Below are positions 1 through 11,447 of a stretch of 64,000 nucleotides of DNA, in pieces; the stretch's first letter is position 1; each line of letters starts with the position of its first letter. The translations under genes were made by a program, and so were the position numbers. Source of the DNA: Streptomyces endocoffeicus. Lineage in GTDB: Bacteria > Actinomycetota > Actinomycetes > Streptomycetales > Streptomycetaceae. The stretch is taken from positions 992,001-1,056,000 of the forward strand of contig NZ_JAERRG010000001.1 in assembly GCF_016741935.1 (NCBI RefSeq), given 5' to 3'. The notes beneath the pieces were generated by a model. That model was not told the origin of the DNA and made no database searches. It saw nothing but the letters and a program-made list of their open reading frames with translations.

Positions 1-3000
1 CGGGTCACGAGCACCAGCCGCGCATCGGCGAACCGGTCCTCCGCCAGCCATGTCCGCACCATGTCCAAGGTCTGGTGGGCGACCGCCCGCGTCGCCGGAA
101 CGACGTCTTCACCGGGGGCGGAGGAGAGGGTCACGAACACCAGGTTCGGCAGCGGAGCGCCCGACCCCACATGCGCCGCGAGAGCAGCCAGGTCGGCGTG
201 TTCCTCCACCGACCCATCGACCGCCTTCAGCGCCCGGGCCAGGCCGAAGACATCGGGTCCGGCCACGGCACACCGGTCCGTCGCGGGGACTGGGGCGGTC
301 GTGGACGCCGCGACCCACTCCACCCGGTACAGCGACTCACCGTCCTCGGCGGACGACGCCAGTTGCGCTTCCGACACCGGCCGGGTGACCAGCGCGTCCG
401 CCGACGCCACCGGCGTACCGGCGGCATCCGCCACCAGTACGGACATCCCATCGGCGCCCGTACGGGCCAGCCGTACGCGCAGGGAGGTCGCGCCGGTGGC
501 GTACAGCGACACACCGCTCCACACGAACGGCAGCCGGATCCCGGCCTTGCTCCCGTCCTTCTCCGGATGCGAGGCGGCGGACACCAGCCAGGCGTGCAGC
601 GCCGTGTCGAGCAGCGCGGGATGCAGCCCGAACCGGGCCGCCTCCGCCCGCCACTCCTCCGGCAGCGCCACCTCGGCGAAGACCTCGTCACCCCTGCGCC
701 AGACGGCACGCAGCCCCCGGAACACCGGTCCGTACGCCAGCCCGGTGGCCGCCACATCCTCATAGAAGCCCGCGGTCTCGACCGCCTCCGCGCCCGCCGG
801 CGGCCATGCGCTCAGGTCCGCCGGACCCGCCGCCCCATCGGCGGCGGACGCCACAGTCAGCGCGCCCTTCGCATGGCACGTCCACGACGCGTCCGGACCA
901 TCGCCACGACGGGAATACACACTGAGCTCGCGCTCCCCGCCCTGCCCGGGCCCGCTCACCACCAGCTGCACCTGGACCGCCCCCTCCTCGGGCAGCACCA
1001 GAGGCGCCTCCAGCGTCAGCTCCTCCAACCGGTCACAACCGACCGCGTCACCGGCCCGCGACGCCAACTCGACAAACGCCGTACCCGGCAGGATGACCCG
1101 GCCCAGCACCGCATGGTCGGCCAGCCAGGGATGCGTACGCAGCGACAGCCGGCCGGTCAGCAGGAAACCGTCGGAGTCGGGCAGCGGCACGGCAGCGCCC
1201 AGCAACGGGTGTCCCGCCGCGTCCAGTCCCGCAGAGGACACATCACCGGCGCCGTCTGCTTCGGGATCCAGCCAGAAGCGCGCGCGCTGGAAGGCATACG
1301 TCGGCAGATCGACGCGCCTGGCCGCCGTTCCGGCGAACACGCCCGCCCAGTCGACGGACACACCGCCCACATACGCCTCGGCCAGAGACGTCATAAACCG
1401 ATCCAGTCCGCCTTCCTCACGGCGCAGCGAACCGACGGCGGTAACGCGGGTGCCGTGGTCCTCGGCCGTCTGCTCCACCCCCATGGTGAGCACCGGATGG
1501 GCACTGGCCTCGATGAACACCTGGAAGCCGTCGGTCAGCAGAACACGGACGGTCTCGTCGAAGCGCACCGTCTGCCGCAGATTCCGGTACCAGTACCCGG
1601 CGTCCATCTCCGTGGTGTCCAGCACCCCGCCGGTCACGGTCGAATAGAACGGCACCGACGACGAGCGCGGGGTGATTCCCGCGAGGATCCGCTGGAGCTC
1701 GTCCTCGATGGCCTCGACATGAGCGCAGTGGGAGGCGTAGTCCACGGGGACACGACGCGCCCGGATCCCCTCGCCCTCGCACGCCGACAACAGCTCGTCC
1801 AGCGCGTCGGCGTCGCCGGAGACCACGACCGCCGAGGGCCCGTTCACCGCCGCCACCGACAACCGCTCACCCCACGCCCCGAGCCGCTCCCGCACCGAGT
1901 CCACCGGCAGCGACACCGACACCATCCCGCCACGACCCGACAACGCCCGCAGCGCCTGGCTGCGCAGCGCCACCACCTTCGCGGCGTCCTCCAGCGACAA
2001 CGCACCCGCCACACACGCGGCCGCGATCTCACCCTGGGAGTGACCGATGACCGCCGCGGGCTCCACACCGTAGGAACGCCACAGCTCCGCCAGCGACACC
2101 ATCACCGCCCACAGCACCGGCTGCACCACATCCACCCGCTCCAGCGCCTCGGCGCTGCCTTCGCCCCCTCGCAGCACCTCCGCGAGCGGCCAGTCCACGT
2201 ACGGCGCCAACGCCGCCGCGCACTCACCGATCCGCTCCGCGAACGCCGGGGAAGACTCCAGCAGCTCGGCCGCCATCCCCACCCACTGCGACCCCTGACC
2301 AGGGAAGACGAGCACGGCCTGGTCACGAGCGGTGGCCATCCCCCGTACCACACCGGGTGCCACATTCCCCTCGGCCAACGCCCCCAGGCCGTTCAGGAGA
2401 CCGTCGCCGTCGCCCGCCAGCACCACCGCGCGGTGCTCGAACACACTGCGCGTGGTCGCCAACGACAGCCCGATATCGGCGGTCGAGACCTCTCGGCGCT
2501 CACGCACCTGCGTCAGCAGCCGCTCCGCCTGTGCCTCCACCGCGCTGTCCGACCGTCCGGAGATCACCCACGGCGTGATCTCCGGCAGTTCCGCGGCCGG
2601 GGCCTCGTCGGCGGCGGCGGGGCTGGGAGCGTCGTCCAGCGGAGCCTGTTCCAGCACGGCGTGGGCGTTGGTGCCACTCATCCCGAAGGAGGAGACTCCC
2701 GCGCGCCGCGGATGCCCCGTCTCCGGCCAGGCCATGTCGTCCGTCAGCAGGCTCACGCCGCCCGCGGACCAGTCCACATGCGGCGACGGCTCATCGATGT
2801 GCAGCGACTTCGGCAGCGCGCCGTTCCGCATCGCCATCACCATCTTGATGACACCGGCCACACCGGCGGCCGCCTGCGCATGGCCGATGTTCGACTTCAC
2901 CGAGCCGAGCCACAGCGGCTGGTCCGCGGGCCGGTCCTGGCCGTAGGTGGCGAGCACGGCCTGGGCCTCGATGGGATCGCCCAGCTTGGTGCCGGTGCCA

Positions 3001-6000
3001 TGTGCCTCGACCGCGTCCACCTCGGCCGCCGACAGCCGGGCGTTCGCCAGCGCGGCGCGGATCACCCGCTGCTGGGACGGGCCGTTCGGGGCGGTCAGGC
3101 CGTTGGACGCACCGTCCTGGTTGGTCGCCGTACCCCGGACGAGGGCCAGCACCTCGTGTCCGTTGCGCCGGGCGTCCGACAGCCGCTCCACCAGCAGCAG
3201 CCCGACGCCCTCGGCGAATCCGAAGCCGTCGGCGGCATCGCTGAACGCCTTGCACTTGCCGTCCACGGACAGCGCGCGCTGACGGCTGAAGTCCACCAGC
3301 CCGACCTGTGTGGACATCACGGTCGCACCACCGGCCAGCGCCATGTCGCACTCGCCCTGGCGCAGCGCCTGGACCGCGAGGTGCAGCGCGACCAGCGACG
3401 ACGAGCACGCGGTGTCCACCGTCACGGCAGGACCCTCGAGGCCCAGGGTGTAGGAGACACGGCCCGAGGCCACGCTGCCGGCACTGCCGATGCCGAGGTA
3501 GCCCTCGATGCCTTCGGGAGAGTGCCCCTGCAGCCGGGTGCCGTAGTCGTTGTACACAACGCCGACGAAGACGCCGGTCCGGCTCCCCCTCGCCGTCTCG
3601 GGCGCGATACCGGCCCGCTCGAACGCCTCCCACGACGTCTCCAGCAGCAGTCGCTGCTGCGGGTCCATCGACAGCGCCTCGCGTGGCGAGATCCCGAAGA
3701 ACTCCGGGTCGAACTGGTCCGCCTCGTGGAGGAAGCCACCGTTGCGGGCGTAGTACGTGCCCTCGTGCGAGGGGTCCGGGTCGTAGGTCGACTCGAGGTC
3801 CCAGCCTCGGTTGGACGGGAGTGACGACGTGGCATCGGTGCCCGCCATCACCAGCTGCCACAGCTCCTCGGGGGTCCGCACACCACCGGGGAAGCGGCAG
3901 CTCATGGCCACGATCGCGATCGGGTCGTCGTCCGTGCGGGACGGGGCGTCGGACGGTCCGCCCACCGCCGCGGCGGCCGCGCCCTGGGACCCGAGGATCT
4001 CCGAGCGCAGATGGCCCGCCAGTACCGTCGGGTTCGGGTAGTCGAAGACGAGGGTCGCCGGGAGGCGCAGACCCGTTTCCGCGCTCAGACGGTTCCGCAA
4101 CTCCACGGCGGTGAGCGAGTCGAAGCCCAGCTCCTTGAAGGGCCGTCCCACCTCGACGGTGTCCGACTTCGCATGGCCGAGGGCGGCGGCCACCTGGACG
4201 CGGATCAGCTCTTCGAGCAGGAACTGCTCCTGATCCGCCTCGGACATGCCGGCCAGTCGCCGCCGCAGGCGGGCGGCGACATCGTCCACGCCCGCGTCCC
4301 CGGCGCCGGCGACACGCCGGACGGTCATCCCCGGTACGACGTTGCGGAAGAGGACGGGGAGTTCGGCGCCCTGCGCACGCAGCGCCGGAATGTCCAGCCG
4401 GAAGAGAACGGGTACCGCCGCGTCCGAGACCAGAGCGGCGTCGAAGAGCTCAAGGCCCTCGTCCGTGGCCAGTGGCACCACGCCCGAGCGGGATATCCGC
4501 TGGATGTCGTCCTCGCCGAGGTGTCCGGTCATACCGCTGGCCTCGGCCCACAGACCCCACGCCATCGACACACCCGGCAGCCCCCGGGTCCGGCGCCAGG
4601 ACGCCAGACCGTCCAGGAACACATTCGCCGCGGCGTAGTTGCTCTGCCCCGCACCACCCAGCACACCGGTGGCCGACGAGAACAGCACGAACGCCGACAG
4701 ATCCATGCCCGCGGTCAGCTCATGCAGATTCCACGCCGCGTCCACCTTCGCCCGCAGCACCGGCTCAACCCGCTCACGGGTCAACGACGTCAGCAACCCG
4801 TCATCGAGCACACCCGCCGCATGCACCACACCACTCAGCGCGAACCCCTCGGGCAACCCCGACAACACCCCGGCCAGAGCCGCACGGTCCGCGGCATCAC
4901 ACGCCGCGATCACCACCTCGGCGCCACCGGCCTCCAACTCGGCCCGCAGCTCGGACGCGCCCTCAGCCTCCGCACCACGACGCGAGAGCAACACCAGTTT
5001 CCCGACCCCGTGCCGGGCCACCAGATGCCGCGCCACCACACCGCCCAGCACACCCGTGCCGCCCGTCACCAGCACCGCACCCGAACCAAACCCACCCGAC
5101 TCCGGAACAGCCGCAGCCGCCACCCGGCCCAGGCGCGGTACCCGCACCGCACCCGACCGCACCACCATCTGCTCCTCGCCCAGAGCCAGCACCCCGGGAA
5201 GAACACCGTCGACACCGTCCACGTCATCGGTGTCCACCAGCACCAGACGCCCGGGGTTCTCCGACTGGGCGGACCGCATCAGACCCCACACCGCGGCCCC
5301 GGCCATATCCGCCACGCCATCGCCGGTGTCGACAGCGCCCCGGGTCACCACCACCAACCGCTCACCCGCACGGTCCTCATCCGCCAACCACCCCTGCGCC
5401 CGCTCCAAGACCTCAAGCACACGCCCGTACGCCTCACCCACCACATCCACACCATCGGAGACCACCCGCAGCACCTCTGTCCGCGGCGCGGCCTCACCCC
5501 CTGCCACCACGGCCCCGGGCGCGTCCACCCACTCGACCCGGAACAGCGCGTCCCGCGCCGCCCCGGCCGCGGCGTTCAGCTGATCGGCCTCAACCGGCCG
5601 CAGGACCAGCGACTCGACCGACGCCACCCCATGCCCCGACTCATCCCCCACCAGCACCGACACCGCATCCGACCCGGCACCCGCCGGCGCCAGCCGCACC
5701 CGCAGCGCTGTCGCACCCACCGCCTCCAGGGCAAACCCACGCCACGAGAACGGCAGCAGACTCCCCGAACCACCCGCCAGGCCCTCGCTCACACCCATCG
5801 CGTGCAACGCCGCGTCGAACAGCGCCGGGTGCAGCCCGAACTGGCCCGCCCGCTCCCGTTCTCCCTCCGGGAGCTCGACCTCCGCGAACACCTCACCATC
5901 ACGCCGCCACGCACGCTTCAACCCCTGGAAGACCGGACCGTACTCCAGCCCGTTCTCCGCGGCCCGCACATACTCACCCGACACATCAACCGGCTCGGCT

Positions 6001-9000
6001 CCCGCCGGAGGCCACACACCAAAGTCGAACTGAGCCTCGGAGAGGGGCGCGGCCGAGCCGAGCACACCATGGGCATGCCGCACCCATGCGGTGCCCGCAC
6101 CGTCCGCTTCCTCCCGCGAGAACACACTCACCTCGCGGAAGCCGGAGGCATCCGCCTCCCCCACCTCGACCTGAAGGTGCACCCCGCCCTTCTCGGGCAC
6201 GATCAGCGGCGCTTCCAGGATCAGTTCCTCGACCCGGCCACAGCCGACCTGATCGCCCGCCCGCACCACCAACTCGACGAAGGCCGTCCCCGGCAGCAAC
6301 ATCACTCCGTGTACGGCATGATCCGCCAGCCACCCGTGCGTGGCCAGGGACAGCCGCCCGCTCAGCAGCACTCCGCCGCCGCTGGCCATCGACACCACGG
6401 CGCCCAGCAACGGGTGCCCCAGCGAGCCCAACCCCACCGAACCCACATCGCCCACACCCGCGGGAGCGTCGAGCCAGAATCGCTCCCGCTGGAAGGCGTA
6501 GGTCGGCAATTCCACGCCGCGGCCACCGTGGCCCGCGAACACCTTCCGCCAGTCGACGCCGGCCCCGCTGACATGAAGCTCGGCGGCAGAGGTCAGGAAT
6601 CGCTCAGGACTGCCCTCATCCCGTCGCAGCGTGCCGACGACCACCGCCTGGGCCTCAGCGGCCTCCACGGTCTGCTGCACCGGCAGGGTCAACACCGGAT
6701 GCGGGCTCACCTCGACAAACACGGTGTGGCCCGCATCGAGCAGGGTGCGAGTCGTGGACTCCAGCTCAACCGTCTGGCGCAGGTTGCGGTACCAGTACTC
6801 GGCGTCCAGACCGGCGGTGTCCACCAGCTCGCCGGTCACCGTCGAGTAGAACGGCACCTCCGACGAACGCGGCTCGATACCCGCCAGGACCTTCAGCAGC
6901 TCCTCGCGGATCCCCTCCACATGGGCGGAGTGCGAGGCGTAGTCCACCGGAACCCGGCGAACCCGCACCTCCTCGCCCTCAAGCTCCGCGACCATCTCAT
7001 CCAGCGCGCCCGGATCACCCGACACCACGACCGAACCCGGGCCGTTCACCGCCGCCACCGAGATCGCGCCACCCCACCGGGTGAGACGCTCCTCCACCTG
7101 GTCGACCGGCAGCCCGACCGACACCATGCCACCACGGCCCGCAAGACCCCTCGCGATCGCCTGCGACCGCAACGCGACGACCTTCGCGGCATCCTCCAGC
7201 GACAGCGCACCCGCCACACACGCCGCCGCGATCTCACCCTGACTGTGACCCATCACCGCATCCGGCTCCACACCCACCGAACGCCACAGCTTCGCCAACG
7301 ACACCATCACCGCGAACAACACCGGCTGCACCACATCCACCCGGTCAAAACCGGGAGCACCCTCAACCCCACGCAACACATCCGTCAACGACCAGTCCAC
7401 ATACGCCGACAGAGCCGACTCACACTCACCCACCGCCTCCGCAAAGACGGGCGAGGACTCCAGCAACCCCACCGCCATACCCACCCACTGCGCCCCCTGA
7501 CCCGGGAACACGAACACCGAACGGCCGGGCGTCTCGGCGTCCTTCCCCCGGACCACACCGGGAAGCTTCGCCCCCTCGGCCACCGCCGCCAGGCGCTCGA
7601 GGAGTTCCTCACGGCTGGTCCCGGTCACCACGGCGCGCTGCTCGAACGCGAACCTGGTCGTCGCCAGTGAGAGAGCCACATCGGCGGCGCCCAGCTCCGG
7701 ACGGGCCGCCACGAACTCCCGCAGCCTGCCCGCCTGAGCCCGCAACGCGGTGTCGCTCTTGCCCGACACCACCCACGCCACCGGACCCGCGACACCACCA
7801 CCGGCAGGCTCCTCGGCAACCTCCGCCTCGGCCTCGGCCTCCGGAGCCTGCTCCAGGATCACATGCGCGTTGGTCCCGCTCACGCCGAACGACGACACCC
7901 CAACCCTGCGCGACTCGCCTGTCTCCGGCCACGCCCGCGCCTCGGTCAACAGCTCGACCTGGCCCTCGGACCAGTCCACGTGGCTCGACGGAGCGTCGAC
8001 ATGCAGCGTCTTCGGCAGCACCCCATGCCGCATCGCCATGACCATCTTCATGACGCCGGCCATACCGGCGGCGGCCTGCGTGTGGCCGAAGTTCGACTTC
8101 GCCGAGCCCAGCCACAGCGGCCGCCCCTCCGGCCGGTCCTGCCCGTACGTGGCCAGCAGTGCCTGCGCCTCGATCGGGTCACCCAGCGTCGTACCCGTAC
8201 CGTGCGCCTCGACCGCGTCGATCTGACCGGCAGTCAACTCACAGTTTTCCAGGGCCTGCCGGATGACGCGGCGCTGTGACGGGCCGTTGGGGGCGGTCAG
8301 ACCGTTGCTCGCGCCGTCCTGGTTCACGGCGGAGCCGCGTACCACCGCGAGGATCTGGTGCCCGTTGCGCTTGGCGTCGGACAGCCGCTCCACCATCAGC
8401 ACACCGATACCCTCGGACCATGTGGTGCCGTCGGCTCCGTCGGCGAACGCCTTGCACCGGCCGTCGACGGCCAGACCACGCTGGCGGCTGAAGGTGACAA
8501 AGCCCTTGGGGCTCACCATGACCGTCGCACCGCCGACCAGCGCCATGGAGCACTCGCCCTGCCGCAGCGCCTGCGCGGCCAGATGCAGGGCGACCAGCGC
8601 CGATGAGCAGGCGGTGTCCACGGTCAGTGCGGGACCTTCGAAGCCGAAGGTGTAGGAGACACGACCCGAGGCGATGCTGGTGGTGGCGCCGTTGTGGAGG
8701 TACGGCTCGATCTCGTCCGGGATCTGCGCGGCCTCGGACGCGTACGTGGTGTGCATGGCACCGGTGAAGACGCCTGTCTGGCTGCCGCGCAGTGACGCGG
8801 GGTCAATGCCCGCCCGCTCCATCACCTCCCACGATGTCTCCAGCAGCAGCCGCTGCTGGGGATCCATGGCCAGGGCCTCACGAGGCGAGATGCCGAAAAA
8901 CGCGGAGTCGAATTGGTCCGCGTCGTGGAGGAAGCCGCCTTCGCGAACGTAACTGGTGCCCGCATGTTCCGGGTCCGGATTGTAGATCCCCTCCACGTCC

Positions 9001-9233
9001 CAGCCACGGTTTGTCGGGAAGGGCGAGATCGCGTCCGTTCCGTCGGCGACCAGCTGCCACAGCGCTTCCGGGGAATTCACTCCACCCGGAAATCGGCAGG
9101 CCATACCGATGATCGCAATGGGCTCCGTGGCCGAACTGGTCAGCTGGCGGTTCTGACGCCGGAGCCGCTCGATTTCCTTGAACGACTTGCGCAGCGCTTC
9201 AACGGCCTTGTTCTGGTTGGATGCAGCAGGCAT
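1..9233 (-). CDS. Modular type I polyketide synthase, two modules visible (3' end outside window)
   Basis: The protein (over 3077 residues) extends polyketide chains on ACP-bound intermediates. Residues 1-35 are a charged helical segment (e.g. [16 protein letters not shown]), the N-terminal docking helix of a PKS fed by another PKS. Module 1: KS (Cys209 in DTACSSAL, His344 in HGTGT), AT (Ser664 in GHSQG, YASH at 765-768), DH (His972 in HxxxGxxxxP, Asp1140 in DxxxH), KR (LDD at 1476-1478, Tyr1533), ACP (Ser1706 in GFDSL). Module 2: KS (Cys1943, His2078), AT (Ser2399, YASH from 2499), DH (His2707, Asp2876), then the first part of a KR region at the edge. GHSQG, RVDVVQ and YASH indicate methylmalonyl-CoA. 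LDD marks a B-type ketoreductase. No ER lies between DH and KR in module 1. All visible catalytic residues are intact, so an alpha-methyl enoyl unit is predicted per module, if the second KR is active. The ATG start has GGAG six bases upstream. The product is not identified. Confidence 0.96.
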   Translation of the reverse strand, partial: MPAASNQNKAVEALRKSFKEIERLRRQNRQLTSSATEPIAIIGMACRFPGGVNSPEALWQLVADGTDAISPFPTNRGWDVEGIYNPDPEHAGTSYVREGGFLHDADQFDSAFFGISPREALAMDPQQRLLLETSWEVMERAGIDPASLRGSQTGVFTGAMHTTYASEAAQIPDEIEPYLHNGATTSIASGRVSYTFGFEGPALTVDTACSSALVALHLAAQALRQGECSMALVGGATVMVSPKGFVTFSRQRGLAVDGRCKAFADGADGTTWSEGIGVLMVERLSDAKRNGHQILAVVRGSAVNQDGASNGLTAPNGPSQRRVIRQALENCELTAGQIDAVEAHGTGTTLGDPIEAQALLATYGQDRPEGRPLWLGSAKSNFGHTQAAAGMAGVMKMVMAMRHGVLPKTLHVDAPSSHVDWSEGQVELLTEARAWPETGESRRVGVSSFGVSGTNAHVILEQAPEAEAEAEVAEEPAGGGVAGPVAWVVSGKSDTALRAQAGRLREFVAARPELGAADVALSLATTRFAFEQRAVVTGTSREELLERLAAVAEGAKLPGVVRGKDAETPGRSVFVFPGQGAQWVGMAVGLLESSPVFAEAVGECESALSAYVDWSLTDVLRGVEGAPGFDRVDVVQPVLFAVMVSLAKLWRSVGVEPDAVMGHSQGEIAAACVAGALSLEDAAKVVALRSQAIARGLAGRGGMVSVGLPVDQVEERLTRWGGAISVAAVNGPGSVVVSGDPGALDEMVAELEGEEVRVRRVPVDYASHSAHVEGIREELLKVLAGIEPRSSEVPFYSTVTGELVDTAGLDAEYWYRNLRQTVELESTTRTLLDAGHTVFVEVSPHPVLTLPVQQTVEAAEAQAVVVGTLRRDEGSPERFLTSAAELHVSGAGVDWRKVFAGHGGRGVELPTYAFQRERFWLDAPAGVGDVGSVGLGSLGHPLLGAVVSMASGGGVLLSGRLSLATHGWLADHAVHGVMLLPGTAFVELVVRAGDQVGCGRVEELILEAPLIVPEKGGVHLQVEVGEADASGFREVSVFSREEADGAGTAWVRHAHGVLGSAAPLSEAQFDFGVWPPAGAEPVDVSGEYVRAAENGLEYGPVFQGLKRAWRRDGEVFAEVELPEGERERAGQFGLHPALFDAALHAMGVSEGLAGGSGSLLPFSWRGFALEAVGATALRVRLAPAGAGSDAVSVLVGDESGHGVASVESLVLRPVEADQLNAAAGAARDALFRVEWVDAPGAVVAGGEAAPRTEVLRVVSDGVDVVGEAYGRVLEVLERAQGWLADEDRAGERLVVVTRGAVDTGDGVADMAGAAVWGLMRSAQSENPGRLVLVDTDDVDGVDGVLPGVLALGEEQMVVRSGAVRVPRLGRVAAAAVPESGGFGSGAVLVTGGTGVLGGVVARHLVARHGVGKLVLLSRRGAEAEGASELRAELEAGGAEVVIAACDAADRAALAGVLSGLPEGFALSGVVHAAGVLDDGLLTSLTRERVEPVLRAKVDAAWNLHELTAGMDLSAFVLFSSATGVLGGAGQSNYAAANVFLDGLASWRRTRGLPGVSMAWGLWAEASGMTGHLGEDDIQRISRSGVVPLATDEGLELFDAALVSDAAVPVLFRLDIPALRAQGAELPVLFRNVVPGMTVRRVAGAGDAGVDDVAARLRRRLAGMSEADQEQFLLEELIRVQVAAALGHAKSDTVEVGRPFKELGFDSLTAVELRNRLSAETGLRLPATLVFDYPNPTVLAGHLRSEILGSQGAAAAAVGGPSDAPSRTDDDPIAIVAMSCRFPGGVRTPEELWQLVMAGTDATSSLPSNRGWDLESTYDPDPSHEGTYYARNGGFLHEADQFDPEFFGISPREALSMDPQQRLLLETSWEAFERAGIAPETARGSRTGVFVGVVYNDYGTRLQGHSPEGIEGYLGIGSAGSVASGRVSYTLGLEGPAVTVDTACSSSLVALHLAVQALRQGECDMALAGGATVMSTQVGLVDFSRQRALSVDGKCKAFSDAADGFGFAEGVGLLLVERLSDARRNGHEVLALVRGTATNQDGASNGLTAPNGPSQQRVIRAALANARLSAAEVDAVEAHGTGTKLGDPIEAQAVLATYGQDRPADQPLWLGSVKSNIGHAQAAAGVAGVIKMVMAMRNGALPKSLHIDEPSPHVDWSAGGVSLLTDDMAWPETGHPRRAGVSSFGMSGTNAHAVLEQAPLDDAPSPAAADEAPAAELPEITPWVISGRSDSAVEAQAERLLTQVRERREVSTADIGLSLATTRSVFEHRAVVLAGDGDGLLNGLGALAEGNVAPGVVRGMATARDQAVLVFPGQGSQWVGMAAELLESSPAFAERIGECAAALAPYVDWPLAEVLRGGEGSAEALERVDVVQPVLWAVMVSLAELWRSYGVEPAAVIGHSQGEIAAACVAGALSLEDAAKVVALRSQALRALSGRGGMVSVSLPVDSVRERLGAWGERLSVAAVNGPSAVVVSGDADALDELLSACEGEGIRARRVPVDYASHCAHVEAIEDELQRILAGITPRSSSVPFYSTVTGGVLDTTEMDAGYWYRNLRQTVRFDETVRVLLTDGFQVFIEASAHPVLTMGVEQTAEDHGTRVTAVGSLRREEGGLDRFMTSLAEAYVGGVSVDWAGVFAGTAARRVDLPTYAFQRARFWLDPEADGAGDVSSAGLDAAGHPLLGAAVPLPDSDGFLLTGRLSLRTHPWLADHAVLGRVILPGTAFVELASRAGDAVGCDRLEELTLEAPLVLPEEGAVQVQLVVSGPGQGGERELSVYSRRGDGPDASWTCHAKGALTVASAADGAAGPADLSAWPPAGAEAVETAGFYEDVAATGLAYGPVFRGLRAVWRRGDEVFAEVALPEEWRAEAARFGLHPALLDTALHAWLVSAASHPEKDGSKAGIRLPFVWSGVSLYATGATSLRVRLARTGADGMSVLVADAAGTPVASADALVTRPVSEAQLASSAEDGESLYRVEWVAASTTAPVPATDRCAVAGPDVFGLARALKAVDGSVEEHADLAALAAHVGSGAPLPNLVFVTLSSAPGEDVVPATRAVAHQTLDMVRTWLAEDRFADARLVLVT

Positions 9234-9493
9234 CAAAAACTCCACACTTAACGCGTCGTTCGCTGGAAGAGCGCAACGGCCCTGAAAGTAATGAAAACAT
9301 GGATCGCCAGACGGACACCGGCCACACTAGCCCTGGCCCCATAAGGGAAACCCTAGAAACCCACTCAGGCGTGGTTGAGACCCCCGGGCGTGTTCCCGGG
9401 CTTTTGTTTCAGTAGCGTTTCACCGGCCGTGTGACGCTTGCCACTATGCGTTCTCCGCCGCTATTCATGCCCCCGAAAATTCATGCGCCGTTT

Positions 9494-9700
9494 TCACACA
9501 CCAGGGTCTTCTTCAATGCGGATCGCACCGGTCGGGCACCGGGATACGACCTCTCGCAGAACGTCCAGCCGTCCGGTGTCGGGCTGCGCGTCGAGCAGAA
9601 CGACGGAGCCGTCCTCGTCGCTCTGGTCGAACAGGTCAGGTGCGATCAGCGCGCACTGGCCGGCCGAACAGCACACCTCACGGTCGGCGGTGATCCTCAT
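9494..9700 (-). CDS. [3Fe-4S] ferredoxin, P450 partner
   Basis: A 68-residue acidic ferredoxin. Cys10, Cys16 and Cys55 (the last followed by Pro) give the C-x5-C...CP pattern of single-cluster [3Fe-4S] ferredoxins that carry electrons to bacterial P450s. The sequence CCSAGQC followed by APDLFD is typical of the family. It lies 111 nt downstream of the P450 and on the same strand, so the pair is probably co-transcribed. An adjacent cysteine (Cys11) replaces the more usual residue; Cys10 is the likelier ligand. No ferredoxin reductase gene is in the window. Confidence 0.93.
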   Translation of the reverse strand: MRITADREVCCSAGQCALIAPDLFDQSDEDGSVVLLDAQPDTGRLDVLREVVSRCPTGAIRIEEDPGV

Positions 9701-9811
9701 CGGGTCTCAGTCCTACCTTGTTGTCTGTGGTACGTCTTATGGGCCCACTTGCGTGACGGACGGTGCGAGAATTCCACACCGTCCGTCCACATTCACCGCT
9801 TGATATTCCGA

Positions 9812-11014
9812 TCAGTCGTCCCAGGTGACGGGAAGCGACCTGGGGCCGTAGTGCACGAAGTCGTCGCGCATGGGGACCTCGTCGCTCGGCACGGCCAGTC
9901 GCAGCGTGGGGAACCTGTCGAACAGGGCCTCGTAGCCGACGCGCAGGATCGTGCGGGCGAGGTGCTGGCCGAGACACTGGTGGACGCCGTGGCCGAGCGC
10001 CAGGTGACCGTGGTCCGTACGGCCGATGTCCAGCTGATCGGCATTGTCATAGCGCTCGGGGTCGCGGTTGACGGCGGGCAGGGCGACGGTGACCACCTCG
10101 CCCTTCTTGATGCTCTGGCCGGCGAACTCGACGTCTTCCAGCGCCCACCGGCTGGCCCCGAGGTGGGAGATGGTGAGGAAGCGGAGGAGCTCCTCGACGG
10201 CGGGCCCCATGAGCTCCGGGTCCTCGCGGAGCTTGGCCAGTTGATCGGGGTGCTCGAGCAGGGTGAAGATACCCATGGCGAGCATGTTGCCCGTGGTATC
10301 GAAGGCCCCGTTGATCAACGTGGCGGCCATGCCCATGAGTTCTTGCTCATTGAGCTGCCCGCCCCGGATCAGGTCTCCGAGGAGGTCATCCCGGGGGTCA
10401 TCCATCCTGATGGGGATGAAGCGGGCCAGGAATCCACTCATCCCGGAGACGGCGGCAAGCGCCTCGGGAACGGTACAGGAGAGCCGTCCGAGTGTTTCCA
10501 CGTGCCGCTGGAGGGTCTTCCGCTCCGATTCGGGAACGCCGATCATCTCGCACATCACCCGGGAGGGAGCGGATTCGGTGAAGAGCTCCACCAGATCGGC
10601 GCCCGGCCCGGCCTTTTCCAGGTCGTCGAGTTGTTCGTGCACGATACGCTCGATCATGGGGGCGAGCTGACGTGTGCGGCGGACCGTGAAAAAGCCGGTG
10701 AGCAGTTTGCGGTACTGACTGTGACTCGGGTCGTCCGTCTTCGCGAAGGCACCGGGGTCGGCCGGAACGCCGTCGTACTGCAGCTCCGTGGGGACGGGAG
10801 CGATCAGCCCTTCCTGGCGCGCGCTGAAGCTCTTATGGGTGAGCAGTTCCTTCGCTTCGGCATGCCGTGTGATGAGCCACCCGGGCGTCCCGTCCGGATA
10901 ACTCATACGCGTTATCCGCTCCCGCTCGCGCAGGGGACTGTAGCCATCCGGAGGGTTGAAGGGGCGGCTCCGCTTAGTGGGCAATGACACAGGGGGGTGC
11001 GGGGCGTCGACCAA
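9812..11014 (-). CDS. Cytochrome P450 (bacterial class I)
   Basis: A 400-residue haem mono-oxygenase, presumably tailoring the polyketide of the neighbouring PKS. The haem-thiolate loop reads LGHGVHQCLG (Cys near 347); the usual Phe of the loop is Leu here. The ExxR of the K helix is in EELLRF and the I helix has GAFDTT, which provides the acid-Thr pair for oxygen activation. Length fits soluble actinobacterial P450s and there is no membrane anchor. The best start is a TTG at 11014, preceded by GGAGGAG only 2-4 nt away; a GTG at 10990 has no visible ribosome site. It is followed by its likely ferredoxin and then the PKS. The substrate cannot be read from the sequence. Confidence 0.93.
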   Translation of the reverse strand: MVDAPHPPVSLPTKRSRPFNPPDGYSPLRERERITRMSYPDGTPGWLITRHAEAKELLTHKSFSARQEGLIAPVPTELQYDGVPADPGAFAKTDDPSHSQYRKLLTGFFTVRRTRQLAPMIERIVHEQLDDLEKAGPGADLVELFTESAPSRVMCEMIGVPESERKTLQRHVETLGRLSCTVPEALAAVSGMSGFLARFIPIRMDDPRDDLLGDLIRGGQLNEQELMGMAATLINGAFDTTGNMLAMGIFTLLEHPDQLAKLREDPELMGPAVEELLRFLTISHLGASRWALEDVEFAGQSIKKGEVVTVALPAVNRDPERYDNADQLDIGRTDHGHLALGHGVHQCLGQHLARTILRVGYEALFDRFPTLRLAVPSDEVPMRDDFVHYGPRSLPVTWDD

Positions 11015-11447
11015 GACTCCTCCATCGATTCACAATCCATGCATCGAGGTCGTCGGCGGCTACACCGGCTGGCTCGATCTCGATGCTAGCTTCGCCGTCG
11101 GCCCGATAGCGCACCAAAGAGCCCCCGCAGACAAGTTCTGCAAATTTCCTTAGACAAAGGCGGGAGCGGTTGACCTCGTGGGCGCGGGTACACTCACCGC
11201 GCCGACCGCGACGGCTGAACGCGTGGCGGCTCCACCGCTCCCCTACCCCGGGTAAGCCGTCTCCAACCACATCTGTTGGCACCGGGTCCGACCCGACGCC
11301 GGCTCCGTCCGCCGAACTCCGCGGAGACACTGGGAGAACACGGGGGTGACGGGCTCGTCACGCCTGTGCTGCCACCCTTCGTCGGGGAGTGCCAGCGGGA
11401 CGCCACGTTCCTGTCGGCACCGACATGCGTGGGAGGGGTTCCGTCCG
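11015..11447. other. Intergenic region between P450 and eCIS cargo gene
   Basis: A 433-bp stretch separates the divergent P450 and cargo genes and is the boundary between the polyketide cluster and the eCIS locus. The part nearest the P450 (about 11030-11170) is noticeably less GC-rich than its surroundings. A plausible ribosome site for the cargo gene (GGGAGGGG) lies at about 11431-11438. It must hold promoters for both directions, but I see no convincing -35/-10 pair. No RNA gene or repeat was recognised. Confidence 0.5.

Noticed and set aside
75..7670. Long plus-strand frames (75-3824 and 4011-7670) opposite the PKS
   Set aside because: Antisense shadows; the minus strand contains intact KS, AT, DH, KR and ACP motifs in one frame.
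9391..9417. CCCGGG-CCCGGG hairpin followed by TTTT on the plus strand
   Set aside because: Looks like a terminator only for plus-strand transcription, but no plus-strand gene ends here; on the minus strand the T-run is on the wrong side.
10974..11330. Small minus-strand frame upstream of and overlapping the P450 start
   Set aside because: A segment near 11030-11160 looks slightly protein-like, but there is no recognisable domain or good ribosome site, and it overlaps the P450 in another frame. It may be a decayed remnant; not supported as a gene.
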